From: an uncultured Rhodospirillaceae bacterium
Lineage (GTDB): Bacteria > Pseudomonadota > Alphaproteobacteria > Rhodospirillales > Casp-alpha2
Assembly: GCA_913030825.1 (NCBI GenBank)
Contig: CAJWCU010000011.1
Span: 62,001-126,000 of the forward strand
Reading direction: 5' to 3'
DNA: 64,000 bases
A program made the position numbers and the translations under genes. The notes beneath the pieces were generated by a model. That model saw only the letters and a program-made list of their open reading frames with translations, was not told where the DNA came from and searched no databases. Below are positions 9,667-18,569 of this stretch, one piece after another (within the stretch, counting starts at the first letter, position 1; each line of letters opens with the position of its first letter).

Positions 9667-10215
9667 ATGCTCATCAAACCCGAACAGTCCTGTCTGGTCG
9701 TTATCGACATCCAGGAAAAGCTGGTGCCCGCCATGCAGGCGCCCGCCAAGGTGATCCGCAACACGGCGCTGATGATGCGCGTCGCCGATCGCTTGGGCAT
9801 TCCCATTCTGATGACGGAACAGTACCCGAAGGGCCTGGGCCGCATCGTGCCGCAGCTCCAGGGCATCGCCCCGGATGCCCAGGTCATCGAGAAGATCCAT
9901 TTCTCTTGCATGAACGAAGACACCTTTCAAAAGGCGTTCGAGGCAACCGGCCGCCGGCAGGCGGTCATCACCGGGATGGAGGCCCATATCTGCGTCATGC
10001 AGACGGGCGTCGACCTGATGGACAAGGGCTATGAAATCTTCGTCGTCACCGACGCCACGTCGTCCCGCACCCTGGAAAGCGAGAAGGCCTGCCTGGACCG
10101 CCTGGGGGCTGCCGGGGCGGGCATCGTGACGTCGGAAATGGTGATCTACGAATGGCTCGGCCGGGCCGGAACGGAGGCTTTCAAGGAAGTTCTTCCGTTC
10201 ATTAAACAGTCATAA
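9667..10215 (+). CDS. Isochorismatase-fold cysteine hydrolase
   Basis: A 182-residue member of the isochorismatase-like superfamily. The start at 9667 (MLIKPEQSCLVVIDIQEKL) follows GGAA-rich sequence; a longer open frame upstream lacks family similarity. The catalytic Asp-Lys-Cys set is present: D14 in VVIDIQ, K76 in EKIHFS and C109 in AHICVMQ, with the cis-peptide segment ITGMEAHIC. A cysteine nucleophile points to amide or thioester-like hydrolysis rather than true isochorismatase activity, which needs no Cys. Related proteins of this length are often called YcaC-like. Substrate cannot be assigned. Confidence 0.85.
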   Translation: MLIKPEQSCLVVIDIQEKLVPAMQAPAKVIRNTALMMRVADRLGIPILMTEQYPKGLGRIVPQLQGIAPDAQVIEKIHFSCMNEDTFQKAFEATGRRQAVITGMEAHICVMQTGVDLMDKGYEIFVVTDATSSRTLESEKACLDRLGAAGAGIVTSEMVIYEWLGRAGTEAFKEVLPFIKQS

Positions 10216-10255
10216 GAAACAATTAGTTAAACGGAAAACTTAAGGTGAAACCATA

Positions 10256-10843
10256 ATGACTTCCCTGCGCGAGCCCGCCGGCGTGATCCTGCCTTACCGG
10301 GACAAGACGCCGCAAATCGATTCCAGTGCCTTCATCGCCGAAAACGCAGTCATCATCGGCGACGTAACGATCGGGGCGAATTCCTCGGTCTGGTACAACT
10401 GCGTCCTGCGCGGCGACATGAATTTCATTCGGATCGGTGCCGACACGAACATTCAGGACGGCACCGTCGTGCATATCGATTCAAAGGGCTTTCCGACGAC
10501 CCTGGGCGACCGGGTGACGGTCGGCCATATGTGCCTGCTGCACGCCTGCGAGTTGCGTGACGACGTCATGATCGGCATGCAGGCTTGCGTCATGGACGGC
10601 GCCGTGGTCGGCGAAGGATCGTTGATCGCCGCAGGTGCGCTGGTCACTCCGGGCAAACAAATCGGCCCCGGCGAGGTCTGGGCCGGGCGGCCCGCCAAAT
10701 ACTTGCGCAAGGTCGGCGAGGGTGATCAGAAGATGCTCGATTACATCTGGCCCGTTTACGACAAACTGGGCGCCGAATACCGCGATGCGGGGCTGGATTT
10801 GCGCAAATTGCAGGTCAACCGCCGTCAACCGCCAAGCGACTGA
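10256..10843 (+). CDS. Gamma-carbonic-anhydrase-like left-handed beta-helix protein
   Basis: The 195-residue protein folds as a trimeric left-handed beta helix of hexapeptide repeats (for example IGDVTIGANSSVW and IRIGADTNIQDGTVVH). The three zinc ligands of gamma-carbonic anhydrases are conserved: H73 in VVHID, H91 and H96 in VGHMCLLHAC. A C-terminal helix (LDYIWPVYDKLGAEYRD) packs against the helix in such proteins. Many YrdA-type relatives keep the metal site without measurable anhydrase activity, so bicarbonate chemistry is likely but not proven. It is followed 8 bases later by meaB. Confidence 0.85.
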   Translation: MTSLREPAGVILPYRDKTPQIDSSAFIAENAVIIGDVTIGANSSVWYNCVLRGDMNFIRIGADTNIQDGTVVHIDSKGFPTTLGDRVTVGHMCLLHACELRDDVMIGMQACVMDGAVVGEGSLIAAGALVTPGKQIGPGEVWAGRPAKYLRKVGEGDQKMLDYIWPVYDKLGAEYRDAGLDLRKLQVNRRQPPSD

Positions 10844-10851
10844 GCCCGCCC

Positions 10852-11859
10852 ATGGTCCTTGCCAAAGCGGACAGCGAAATCGACCTGTTGAGCGCCGGAC
10901 AATCGGGCGACCGGCGGGCCGTGGCGCGGCTGCTGTCCCTGGCTGAGACCTCGGGCGGCCGCGCCGCCGCCGACACCGGTGCGGATGAGTTGATGGCCCG
11001 CGTCTATCAGGCCGCCGGATCGGCCCATGTCATCGGCGTGACAGGGCCGCCGGGGGCGGGGAAATCGTCACTGGTCAACGCCTTGGTCAAGGAACTGCGC
11101 CGCGCCGGTGTGACCGTCGGGATCATCGCCATCGACCCGTCCAGCCCGTTCTCGGGGGGCGCGATCCTGGGCGACCGGGTGCGCATGGGCGACCTGGGCG
11201 AGGACGATGGGGTGTTTATCCGCTCCCTCGCGACCCAAGGGGCGATGGGCGGCCTGGCCCGCCCGGCGTTGGACAGCGTCGACGTGCTGGACGCCTGCGG
11301 CTACGGCGCCGTCATCATCGAGACCGTCGGCGTCGGCCAGGACGAGGTCGATGTTGCCGCCGCTGCCCATACGGTCATCGTCGCTTCGCCGCCGGGCCTG
11401 GGCGACGGGGTGCAGGCGATGAAGGCGGGCATTCTGGAAATCGCGGATATCCATGTCGTCACCAAAGGCGACCGGCCCGACGCCGACAAGACCGCGGCGG
11501 ACCTCGCAGGCGCCCAGGACCTGGGCCTGACCGGGCGGCAGGGCAGAAGCGACGACGGCACGGGGTGGACCGTCCCGGTCATCGCGACCAGCGCCCATGA
11601 CGGGCGCGGCTTGGACAAACTGGCCCGGGCGGTTTTCGATCACCGCGCCCATCTCAAGGCGAGCGGCGAGGACAAGGAACGGCGCCGCCGGATCGCGAAA
11701 ATGCGCCTGGAAACGGCGGCGCTGGACAGCATGCGCCGCGCCTTCAAACGGCTTTCGGGCGAAATGGCGGGGATGATCGACGATCTGGCCGACCGCCGGG
11801 CCGACCCGCGCGAGGCGGCCAAGGCATTGGTCGCGAAAGCCTTGAAGGACGCCGAATAG
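10852..11859 (+). CDS. meaB: MeaB/ArgK-family P-loop GTPase
   Basis: MeaB is a G3E-type GTPase that protects and gates cofactor loading of adenosylcobalamin-dependent methylmalonyl-CoA mutase or related mutases. The 335-residue protein has Walker A GPPGAGKSS (65-73), switch region IAIDPSSPFSGGAILGDRVRM, the hallmark ETVGVGQDEVDVA, and a C-terminal helical dimerisation arm. No mutase subunit or cobalamin gene is in the window, so its client must be encoded elsewhere. It is probably co-transcribed with the carbonic-anhydrase-like gene just upstream. Confidence 0.9.
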   Translation: MVLAKADSEIDLLSAGQSGDRRAVARLLSLAETSGGRAAADTGADELMARVYQAAGSAHVIGVTGPPGAGKSSLVNALVKELRRAGVTVGIIAIDPSSPFSGGAILGDRVRMGDLGEDDGVFIRSLATQGAMGGLARPALDSVDVLDACGYGAVIIETVGVGQDEVDVAAAAHTVIVASPPGLGDGVQAMKAGILEIADIHVVTKGDRPDADKTAADLAGAQDLGLTGRQGRSDDGTGWTVPVIATSAHDGRGLDKLARAVFDHRAHLKASGEDKERRRRIAKMRLETAALDSMRRAFKRLSGEMAGMIDDLADRRADPREAAKALVAKALKDAE

Positions 11860-11877
11860 TCGGCGGCGCCCCGATCC

Positions 11878-12600
11878 CTATTTGACGATCAGCAACAGGG
11901 CGCTGATGGCGGCGATGCTCAGGATCGCGACGCGTAAGCGTTCGCGATCGACGTAGCGCCGGGTGATCGGGGCAAGCGCCAATCCAATGGCAACGCCGGG
12001 CAACAGGATTAGGGTGCGCCCCAACTCGGGCATGCCGAAGGCGCCGATCATGTAGAGCGCCGCCGCCGCCAGCAGGTAGGCGACGGTGAAATATCCGCCC
12101 AGCATGGCGCGGGCGAACTTCGGGTCCGACCGCTGAAACGCCAGGGCGATGGCCGGGCCGTGGATGCCCGCCATGACCCCCATGATGCCTGAGACGGCGG
12201 AGGCCGCCAGCAGGTTGCGTAGGTTCGCGGCGACCGGCACCCCGGCCATGCTGATGCCGACGGCAAGCAAAATCATGACCCCGAACACCCGTTGCAGGTC
12301 GGTGCCGCCGAAGGCCTGCAGAGCCACGGTTCCGATAACCGTGCCCGCGGCCAGGCCGATCAGGCAGACCGACAACAGGGGGCGGTCGATGGCCGCCCGT
12401 TCGTTATGGGCCATGATCGCGGCCAGCGCGGCCCCCGCCAGCAGCAACGGCCCGGGCACGAACTGGGGGTCGACCAAAGCGAGGATGGGGGCCGCCACCA
12501 GGGCGAAGCCCAGACCGACCGCGGCCTGAAACGCGCAGCCGACGGTCATCGCGCCGGCGGCGATCAAGATGGTGGGCAGGGTCAGGCCGTCAAACAACAT
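11878..12600 (-). CDS. TauE/SafE-family membrane permease
   Basis: A 240-residue integral membrane protein with about seven or eight hydrophobic segments. The start is taken at the ATG at 12600 (MLFDGLTLPTIL); the open frame extends far upstream but there it only shadows the neighbouring gene. The two similar halves, with loops such as AAVGLGFALVAAPILALVDP and VMAGIHGPAIALAF, are typical of TauE/SafE permeases, which are thought to export or import sulfonates, sulfite or other organic anions. It lies 17 bases after the FMN-binding protein gene on the same strand, so the pair may share the MocR-controlled promoter. Substrate unknown. Confidence 0.75.
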   Translation of the reverse strand: MLFDGLTLPTILIAAGAMTVGCAFQAAVGLGFALVAAPILALVDPQFVPGPLLLAGAALAAIMAHNERAAIDRPLLSVCLIGLAAGTVIGTVALQAFGGTDLQRVFGVMILLAVGISMAGVPVAANLRNLLAASAVSGIMGVMAGIHGPAIALAFQRSDPKFARAMLGGYFTVAYLLAAAALYMIGAFGMPELGRTLILLPGVAIGLALAPITRRYVDRERLRVAILSIAAISALLLIVK

Positions 12601-12617
12601 GACGGCAATATAACGAT

Positions 12618-13295
12618 TTACGGCTTCGGCGCTCGGCCGATCGAAATCTCCCGCAAATAGGCGGGTTCCGCGATACCGGGTTTCAGCCGGGTGTCGGGAA
12701 TCGGGGCGCCGAGAACCGTAGTCACGGGAACCACGCCGGCCCAGACGTCCAGGTCGTAGTCTTCTTCGTCGTCCACGGGCCCGCCGGCCCGGACCTTGGC
12801 CGATCCTTCGTCGATTTCCAGGGCGCAGATGGTCGTGCCCTTCATTTCCTGATCGTTGACGGGGCGCAGTTCCTCCCACCGGCCGGGCGTCAGGCGGTCG
12901 GACAGGTCCTTCAGCGCCGCCAGTTTTTCGGCTTCGTCCTCGATCTTCACAGCCTCGCCGAACAGGGTCACGCCCCGGTAATTGACGGAATGATGGAATC
13001 CGGAGCGCGCCAGCACGATCCCATCCAGATGGGAGACCGTGAAACAGACCGGGACGCCGCTGGTGACCGTGCGCAGCATGCGGCTGGCGGCGGACCCGTG
13101 CCAATAGACCCGGTCGCCCTTGCGCCAATGACAGGTCGCCGTGACGTAGGGCGCGCCGTCGATGACGTAGCCGACATGGCACAGCAGACCTGCGTCCAGG
13201 ATCGCGTCGACCGTGGCTCGGTCATAAACGGCGCGGGTCGGGGCCCGCTTGATCCGCGATTTTTCGGTGATCCGCATCTCGTTCTCGGCAGTCAT
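12618..13295 (-). CDS. Pyridoxamine 5'-phosphate oxidase-like flavin-binding protein
   Basis: The 225-residue product has the split beta-barrel of FMN-binding pyridoxamine phosphate oxidase-related proteins (Nim/HugZ-like group): the conserved stretch LLCHVGYVIDGAPYVTATCHW near 37-58, WHGSAASRML for flavin phosphate contact, and SFHHSVNYRGV-like segment near 100. True PdxH catalytic residues are not evident, so it is not called pdxH. It is divergent from a MocR regulator gene with 129 bases between the starts, an arrangement common in proteobacteria, suggesting the regulator controls it. The exact reaction (nitro-reduction, B6 or flavin chemistry) is unknown. Confidence 0.75.
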   Translation of the reverse strand: MTAENEMRITEKSRIKRAPTRAVYDRATVDAILDAGLLCHVGYVIDGAPYVTATCHWRKGDRVYWHGSAASRMLRTVTSGVPVCFTVSHLDGIVLARSGFHHSVNYRGVTLFGEAVKIEDEAEKLAALKDLSDRLTPGRWEELRPVNDQEMKGTTICALEIDEGSAKVRAGGPVDDEEDYDLDVWAGVVPVTTVLGAPIPDTRLKPGIAEPAYLREISIGRAPKP

Positions 13296-13377
13296 GGCAT
13301 TTTCCTTGGTTAGGGGCGGTCAAATGGTATCGGCGGCCGGCTCTCTTCGGCCTGTTCCTCTCTATACCGACCATATT

Positions 13378-13399
13378 GGTTCTGATAAAAGGTCCATAA
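13378..13399. promoter_or_regulatory. Direct repeat in the MocR/flavoprotein divergent region
   Basis: GGTTCTGATAA at 13378-13388 is followed by GGTCCATAA at 13391-13399, an imperfect head-to-tail repeat 25-45 bases before the MocR start. MocR dimers commonly bind direct repeats close to their own promoter, so this is a candidate operator. Confidence 0.35.
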
Positions 13400-13424
13400 A
13401 ATTGAATATAAAGGAGCCATTTGG

Positions 13425-14942
13425 ATGGCCGCGCCGAACCTTCGCAAACGGGGCCGGGATTCCGCCCTGATCGATCTGCATCTGGATCGTGCCTCGGGCC
13501 AGCCCTTGAACGAGCAACTCTACAAGGGCCTGAAAAGCTTGATCTTGAATGGCGTTTTGCGGTCTGGGGTTCGCTTGCCGGCAACCCGTATTCTGGCGGG
13601 CGAGTTGGATGTTTCGCGCAACACGGTGCTCGCCGCGTATGACCAGTTGCTGGCCGAAGGCTTCACCGAAGCCCGTCCGGGCGCAGGCACGCGGGTCTCC
13701 GCGGATTTGCCAGATTTGTCGGAAGACCACCGCGCCGCCGATCCGTTGCCTCAAGGGGCGGCGACGCCCGACCTTCCGGCGCGGGTGCTCGACCTGATCT
13801 CCCGTCATCAGCCCGGGACGACGCAGCATCGCGCCTTTCTGCCGGGCACGCCGGATGTCTCGGCCTTTCCGTTCGAAGAATGGGGCCGTGCCGCCGGAAG
13901 GTTCTGGCGCCGGCCGCCCCGCGATCTGTTGGAAGACCGGGACGGGCGGGGGCACGGGCCGCTGCGCCGCGCCATCGCCGATTACCTGGTGGCCGTGCGC
14001 GGGGCCAAATGCACCGCCGACCAGATCATCATTACCTCCGGTGCCCAGCAGGGCATTGACCTTTGCGTCCGCGTATTGCTGGAACCGGGCGATCCGGTGG
14101 TCATGGAGAACCCGGGATACCGGGGGCTGATGTCGGCATTTTCCACGGCGGGGGTCGCGGTCGTCCAGGCACCGGTCGATGGCGAGGGCCTGAACGTCGC
14201 CCGCGCGCGGGCGCTGGCGCCACGTCCGCGCCTGTTGGCGGTGACGCCGTCGCATCAGTTTCCGTTGGGCGAGACGATGAGCCTGGCGCGCCGCCTGGAC
14301 CTGCTGGCCTGGGCGCGGGACGCCGGGTTCTGGGTGCTGGAAGACGACTACGACAGCGAATACCGCTATCGCGGGCGACCCCTGGCGGCGCTCCAGGGCT
14401 TGGATGGGGGCGACCGGGTGATCTATGCGGGCACCTTTTCCAAGGTCATGTTTCCGGCCCTGCGGCTTGGCTATCTGGTGGTGCCCGAACCTTTGATCGA
14501 AGCGTTCCTGCGTCTGCGCGGTGCCGTTGACGATTTCCCCGCATTGGCGATGCAGCCGGTCTTGGCCGAATTCATGGAAACGGGACGGTTCGGCGCCCAT
14601 GTGCGGCGAATGCGCCAGATTTACGGCGAACGCCAATCGATTTTGCGGGATGAATTGACCCGGCGGTTCAGCGGTTTGTTCACGGTGCCCGACGACGACG
14701 CGGGCATGCACCTGACCGTCGGGCTAAGCGACGACGCCTTTCACCGGGGGCTTCGCGACGGCGCGATCAGTCGCGAGGCGGCGAACCTGGATGTCACCGC
14801 CCGGGCGCTATCCGGATACTACGCCGGGTCCGAGAAGCGGCACGGGCTGGTGCTTGGCTATACCGCCCATCCGGAGGAAACCTTGCGGGCGGCCGCGGCG
14901 CGCCTGGAACAGGCGACGGCGCGTGCCGTCAAGAGCGACTAG
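13425..14942 (+). CDS. MocR-family (GntR-aminotransferase) transcriptional regulator
   Basis: A 505-residue PLP-dependent regulator. Residues about 20-90 are a GntR winged helix (QPLNEQLYKGLKSLIL, then GVRLPATRILAGELDVSRNTV). Residues about 125-500 are a fold-type I aminotransferase domain; the PLP lysine is K340 in AGTFSKVMFP, and DDYDSEY and SHQFPLGETM are the usual cofactor-pocket motifs. AAGGAG lies eight bases before the ATG. It is divergent from the flavoprotein gene and probably controls it and itself. Its final 14 bases overlap the end of the convergent phaC gene. The effector (PLP, GABA or another amine) cannot be told from sequence. Confidence 0.88.
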   Translation: MAAPNLRKRGRDSALIDLHLDRASGQPLNEQLYKGLKSLILNGVLRSGVRLPATRILAGELDVSRNTVLAAYDQLLAEGFTEARPGAGTRVSADLPDLSEDHRAADPLPQGAATPDLPARVLDLISRHQPGTTQHRAFLPGTPDVSAFPFEEWGRAAGRFWRRPPRDLLEDRDGRGHGPLRRAIADYLVAVRGAKCTADQIIITSGAQQGIDLCVRVLLEPGDPVVMENPGYRGLMSAFSTAGVAVVQAPVDGEGLNVARARALAPRPRLLAVTPSHQFPLGETMSLARRLDLLAWARDAGFWVLEDDYDSEYRYRGRPLAALQGLDGGDRVIYAGTFSKVMFPALRLGYLVVPEPLIEAFLRLRGAVDDFPALAMQPVLAEFMETGRFGAHVRRMRQIYGERQSILRDELTRRFSGLFTVPDDDAGMHLTVGLSDDAFHRGLRDGAISREAANLDVTARALSGYYAGSEKRHGLVLGYTAHPEETLRAAAARLEQATARAVKSD

Positions 14943-16911
14943 GGGCGCGCTTGGCGGCGGTGCCGGATTTCGCGGGATTCTTCGCTGCGGGCTTCTTTGC
15001 AGTCGGCTTTTTGGCCGGTCCGGGCTTTGCCGCCTTCGTGCCTTGGGCCGGCTTGGCCGGTTTGGGTTTTTCAGGGGCATTGGCGGCATGCATGTCGTCG
15101 GCGTCCAGACGGATCTTCACATAGGTGCCCGGCGCGTCGTCCAAAGCTTTCAGGTTGCCGTCGCCGGGAACCCGGGCAGGCACAGTCTCCGCGCCGGCAT
15201 TCTCGCGGACCCAGGCGTCCCAATCCGGCCACCAGGACCCGTCATGCTGCTCTGCCCCGGCCAGCCAGGCTTCGGGATCGGCGGGCGTGTCCGCGTTGGT
15301 CCAGAAACAATACTTATTCGCCGACGGTGGATTGATAACCCCCGCGATATGGCCCGACGCCGACAGGACGAAGCGCATCGGTCCCTGGTAGATCTGGGTC
15401 GAGGCGTAGGTCGCCTTCCACGGTGCGATATGGTCCTCGCGGGCGGAAATCGCATAGGTCGGCCCGGAAATCTTGCCGAGGTCGATGGCCACGCCGCCCA
15501 GCGTGATGCCGCCCGGTTTGGCGAGGTTGTTCTCAAGGTACATCTTGCGCAGGTAGAACGAATGCATCGCCGCGGGCATGCGGGTGGAATCGGAATTCCA
15601 GAACAACAAATCGAAGGGGAAGGGATCCTTGCCCAGGAGATAGTTGTTCACCACGAAGGACCAGATCAGATCGTTGGCGCGCAGCATGTTGAAGGTCGTC
15701 GCCATTTCCGAACCTTCCAGGTAGCCGCGTTCGTTCATCTTGGCTTCCATGGTCTCGACCTGGGCCTCGTCAATGAAAACGGTCAGGTCGCCGGCTTCGG
15801 CGAAATCGACCATCGTCGTGAAGAACGTCTGGCTCTTGATCCGGTTCTTCCAGCGTTTCGACTTTTGCGTGGCGATCCAGGCCAGGGTGGCCGCAGACAA
15901 CGTACCGCCCAGGCAATAACCGATCAGATTGACCGCGCGTTCGCCGGTCGCCTGTTCGACGGCTTCCAGGGCGGCCAGGGGGCCTTCGAACATGTAATCG
16001 TCGAAGGTCTTCTTGGCCAATTTGGCGTTCGGATTGACCCAGGAAATGATGAAGACCGTATGGCCCTGTTCCGTGGCCCAGCGGATGAACGAGTTTTCCG
16101 GGCGCAGGTCCAGGATGTAGTACTTGTTGATCCAGGGCGGCACGATCAAAAGCGGCGTGCGCAGAACGTCGTCGGTCAACGGATCGAACTGAATCAGTTC
16201 CATCAGGTCATTGCGGAAAACGACCTTGCCTTGCGCCGTGGCGACGTTCTTGCCGATCTCGAAGGCTTCCATGTCGGTCATGCTGATGGCCAGCTTGCCG
16301 TCGCCGCGCTCCAGATCGTCCAACAGGTTGTTGAGCCCGTGAATCAGGTTCTCACCCCGCGTTTCGACCGTAGCGCGCAACGCCTCCGGATTGGTCAGCA
16401 GGAAGTTGGTCGGAGAGACGGCATCGACGAATTGCTTGGTGTAGAAATCGACCTTGTGCCGGGTGTGGTTGTCCAGACCGTCAACGTCATGGACGGTCGA
16501 CTGCAGCCACATGGCGGTCAGCAGGTAGGATTGCTTGATGAAATCGAAGACCTGGTTGTCGGACCAGGCTTCGTCGCGGAAGCGGCGGTCGCCGCGTTCC
16601 GGTTCGGCCACCGGTTCGGCCTCGGCGCCCATCATGCGAAGCGCCGTCGATTGCCAAAGCTCCATGTAGGCCTGCCAGAGGGTCAGCCCCGATTCCATCA
16701 TTTTCGCCGGATTCGACATCATGTGGCGGGTCATTTCGAGAAATGCCTCGCCGATGTTCAGCGGATCGACGTCCTGCGATGGGATTTCGTCGCCATGCCG
16801 GGCGAGCCACTCGGTAACGATGCGCTGGCTGCGTTCCGCGATTTCGACCATGGAGGTCGAGAACTCCGTCGCTGACTCCAGAGGGTTGGTTTCGGTAGGC
16901 TTGTTGTCCAT
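14929..16911 (-). CDS. phaC: Class I poly(3-hydroxyalkanoate) synthase with histone-like tail
   Basis: PhaC polymerises hydroxyacyl-CoA into storage polyester on cytoplasmic granules. The 660-residue chain is slightly long for class I. The lipase-like box GYCLGG has catalytic C333, with D493 in REDHIAPW and H521 in SGHIAGVINPP completing the triad, and ALPWxNKYYILDL-type sequence lies near 257-268 (VPPWINKYYILDL). The last 48 residues (613-660) are an added tail of Ala, Lys and Pro repeats such as AAKPGPAKKPTAKKPAAK, ending SRS. Similar tails occur in the phasin PhaF and in histone H1-like proteins that bind DNA. No phaA, phaB, phaP or phaR is adjacent. The upstream 16912-17167 region shows no clear regulator site. 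Confidence 0.95.
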   Translation of the reverse strand: MDNKPTETNPLESATEFSTSMVEIAERSQRIVTEWLARHGDEIPSQDVDPLNIGEAFLEMTRHMMSNPAKMMESGLTLWQAYMELWQSTALRMMGAEAEPVAEPERGDRRFRDEAWSDNQVFDFIKQSYLLTAMWLQSTVHDVDGLDNHTRHKVDFYTKQFVDAVSPTNFLLTNPEALRATVETRGENLIHGLNNLLDDLERGDGKLAISMTDMEAFEIGKNVATAQGKVVFRNDLMELIQFDPLTDDVLRTPLLIVPPWINKYYILDLRPENSFIRWATEQGHTVFIISWVNPNAKLAKKTFDDYMFEGPLAALEAVEQATGERAVNLIGYCLGGTLSAATLAWIATQKSKRWKNRIKSQTFFTTMVDFAEAGDLTVFIDEAQVETMEAKMNERGYLEGSEMATTFNMLRANDLIWSFVVNNYLLGKDPFPFDLLFWNSDSTRMPAAMHSFYLRKMYLENNLAKPGGITLGGVAIDLGKISGPTYAISAREDHIAPWKATYASTQIYQGPMRFVLSASGHIAGVINPPSANKYCFWTNADTPADPEAWLAGAEQHDGSWWPDWDAWVRENAGAETVPARVPGDGNLKALDDAPGTYVKIRLDADDMHAANAPEKPKPAKPAQGTKAAKPGPAKKPTAKKPAAKNPAKSGTAAKRAPSRS

Positions 16912-17167
16912 CGGGCGTTGCGTCCTTTGCTCCGACTAGGCGATTAGGGCAAAATATGGTACCGGATTGCGGTGATGCCGGAGAGCCTGAAAGTCAATAA
17001 AGTGAGGGCGTTAATCTTCGATGACATCAATCTGGGGCGATAGCGGTTTTTTCGCGATCGCAAGATGGCCGGGTTTTAGCTCGCCATCTGATGAATTTCA
17101 AGGCGGGGCGCCCCCGAAAGGCTAGATTCCGCAAGGGATTTCGGGGCGACAAGCGAATAAGGGAGTT

Positions 17168-18412
17168 ATGCGGCATATGGGCGGGATTGAAGGCGCGAGC
17201 CAAGGGAATCGAACGCAAGGCCAGGACGGAAACGTTTGGCAAACGACCGGAGCGCCGTGCGGCATCCGTCGTCTGCGTCTCCCGATCGGGGTGTCATTCG
17301 CCGTGTTGATGGCGACGGCGCTGACCGGATGTTCCTCCGTCCCAGACGCGGTGAACCCGGCCGAGTGGTACAAGAGCACCGTGGATCTGTTCTCCTCCGA
17401 CAACACGGGCGATCCCGAGGAGGAGGCGCGCCGCGCCCGCGAACAGCAGGTCGCCGAGGTCGCCGGTCAGGAACAGACCGAACAGGCGTTCCCCAAGGTG
17501 TCGGACGTCGACAGGCAGCGCGAGGAACGCAACTTGGGTCTGTCCGCCGACCCGGACCGGCCGCGCTACGCGCCCGCGATTACCCGCCAGGATCAGTCGC
17601 CCGCCGCCAACCCCATGCGCGCCGCGCCGGCGGCACCGCCGCCCGCGACCCCCATGGCCGCCGCGCCGGAACCCGAGGCGCCCGCCGCCGAGGCCCCCAA
17701 GACGGCCGAAGCGCCGAAGCTGACGGAACCCAAGGAGCCGTCGGCGAATAGCGAAGAGATCGCCAAGACGGTGCCTGGCGTGCCGCAATTCTCAATCCCG
17801 ACCCAGCAAGAGCAGGAAGCCGAGTTTGCCGACCTGCAGAACCGCATGCAGAAGCAGTTGGCTGAAATCCTGGCCGCGGCCGGGGAAGAGCCCAAGTTCG
17901 TCCGCCCGACCGGGATGCCTGCGGGCCTCGGTGTCGGTGAGACCGTCGTCATTTCCGGTGAAGGCGTGTTGAACGCTTCCGGGCCGGACCTGCCCGCCAG
18001 CTTGACCACTGCGGCCGGTGAGCCCGCGACTGCCGTGTCTCAGCCTTTGCCGCCGGGGGCGACGCGGGTTGCGACCATCGTCTTCCCCAATGGTTCGGCC
18101 AAGTTGACGTCACGAGACCGCCAAATTCTGTCTCAGGTCGTCGCTTTGCAGAAAGAGCAGGGCGGCACCCTGCACGTCGTCGGGCATTCGTCGTCACGGA
18201 CCCGCAACCTGAGCCCGGAAAAGCACCGCCTCGTGAATTACAAGGTTTCGGCGCTGCGGGCCAAGACCGTGGCCAACGAGTTGATCCGGCGGGGGGCCAA
18301 CCGGCGCACCGTGGCGACGGCGGCTTTGGCCGACTCGCAGCCGCTCTACCAGGAGATCATGCCCAACGGTGAGGCCGGAAACCGGCGTGCGGAAATCTTT
18401 TTGACCCGCTAG
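17168..18412 (+). CDS. OmpA-like domain lipoprotein with Pro/Ala-rich linker
   Basis: The chain of up to 414 residues contains a lipobox LTGC (lipidated C55) after the basic stretch IRRLRLP and a hydrophobic core, so it should be an anchored lipoprotein. The signal would be unusually long from the ATG at 17168 (GGGAG just before it); the in-frame ATG at 17177 is an alternative. After a Glu/Arg helix (80-110) comes a Pro/Ala/Glu linker (145-195) and, from about 300, an OmpA-type peptidoglycan-binding domain (TIVFPNGSAKLTSRDRQIL, then VVGHSSSRT and NRRAEIFLTR). The canonical Asp/Arg-peptidoglycan contacts are only partly clear. Probable role: linking membrane and cell wall. Confidence 0.7.
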   Translation: MRHMGGIEGASQGNRTQGQDGNVWQTTGAPCGIRRLRLPIGVSFAVLMATALTGCSSVPDAVNPAEWYKSTVDLFSSDNTGDPEEEARRAREQQVAEVAGQEQTEQAFPKVSDVDRQREERNLGLSADPDRPRYAPAITRQDQSPAANPMRAAPAAPPPATPMAAAPEPEAPAAEAPKTAEAPKLTEPKEPSANSEEIAKTVPGVPQFSIPTQQEQEAEFADLQNRMQKQLAEILAAAGEEPKFVRPTGMPAGLGVGETVVISGEGVLNASGPDLPASLTTAAGEPATAVSQPLPPGATRVATIVFPNGSAKLTSRDRQILSQVVALQKEQGGTLHVVGHSSSRTRNLSPEKHRLVNYKVSALRAKTVANELIRRGANRRTVATAALADSQPLYQEIMPNGEAGNRRAEIFLTR

Positions 18413-18569
18413 CCGCTTTCCAAGTAAACGGAAGGCCGTCGGACGGGACCGGCTCCGCCGACCCAGCGACTGTCCGGTCTCCGCGCCGTCGTATTACCGT
18501 AATTGTCCGGCTGATATGGCTGCCGGGCAGAATTTTGGCACCTATTGAAACACGAATGACGAACCCGCG

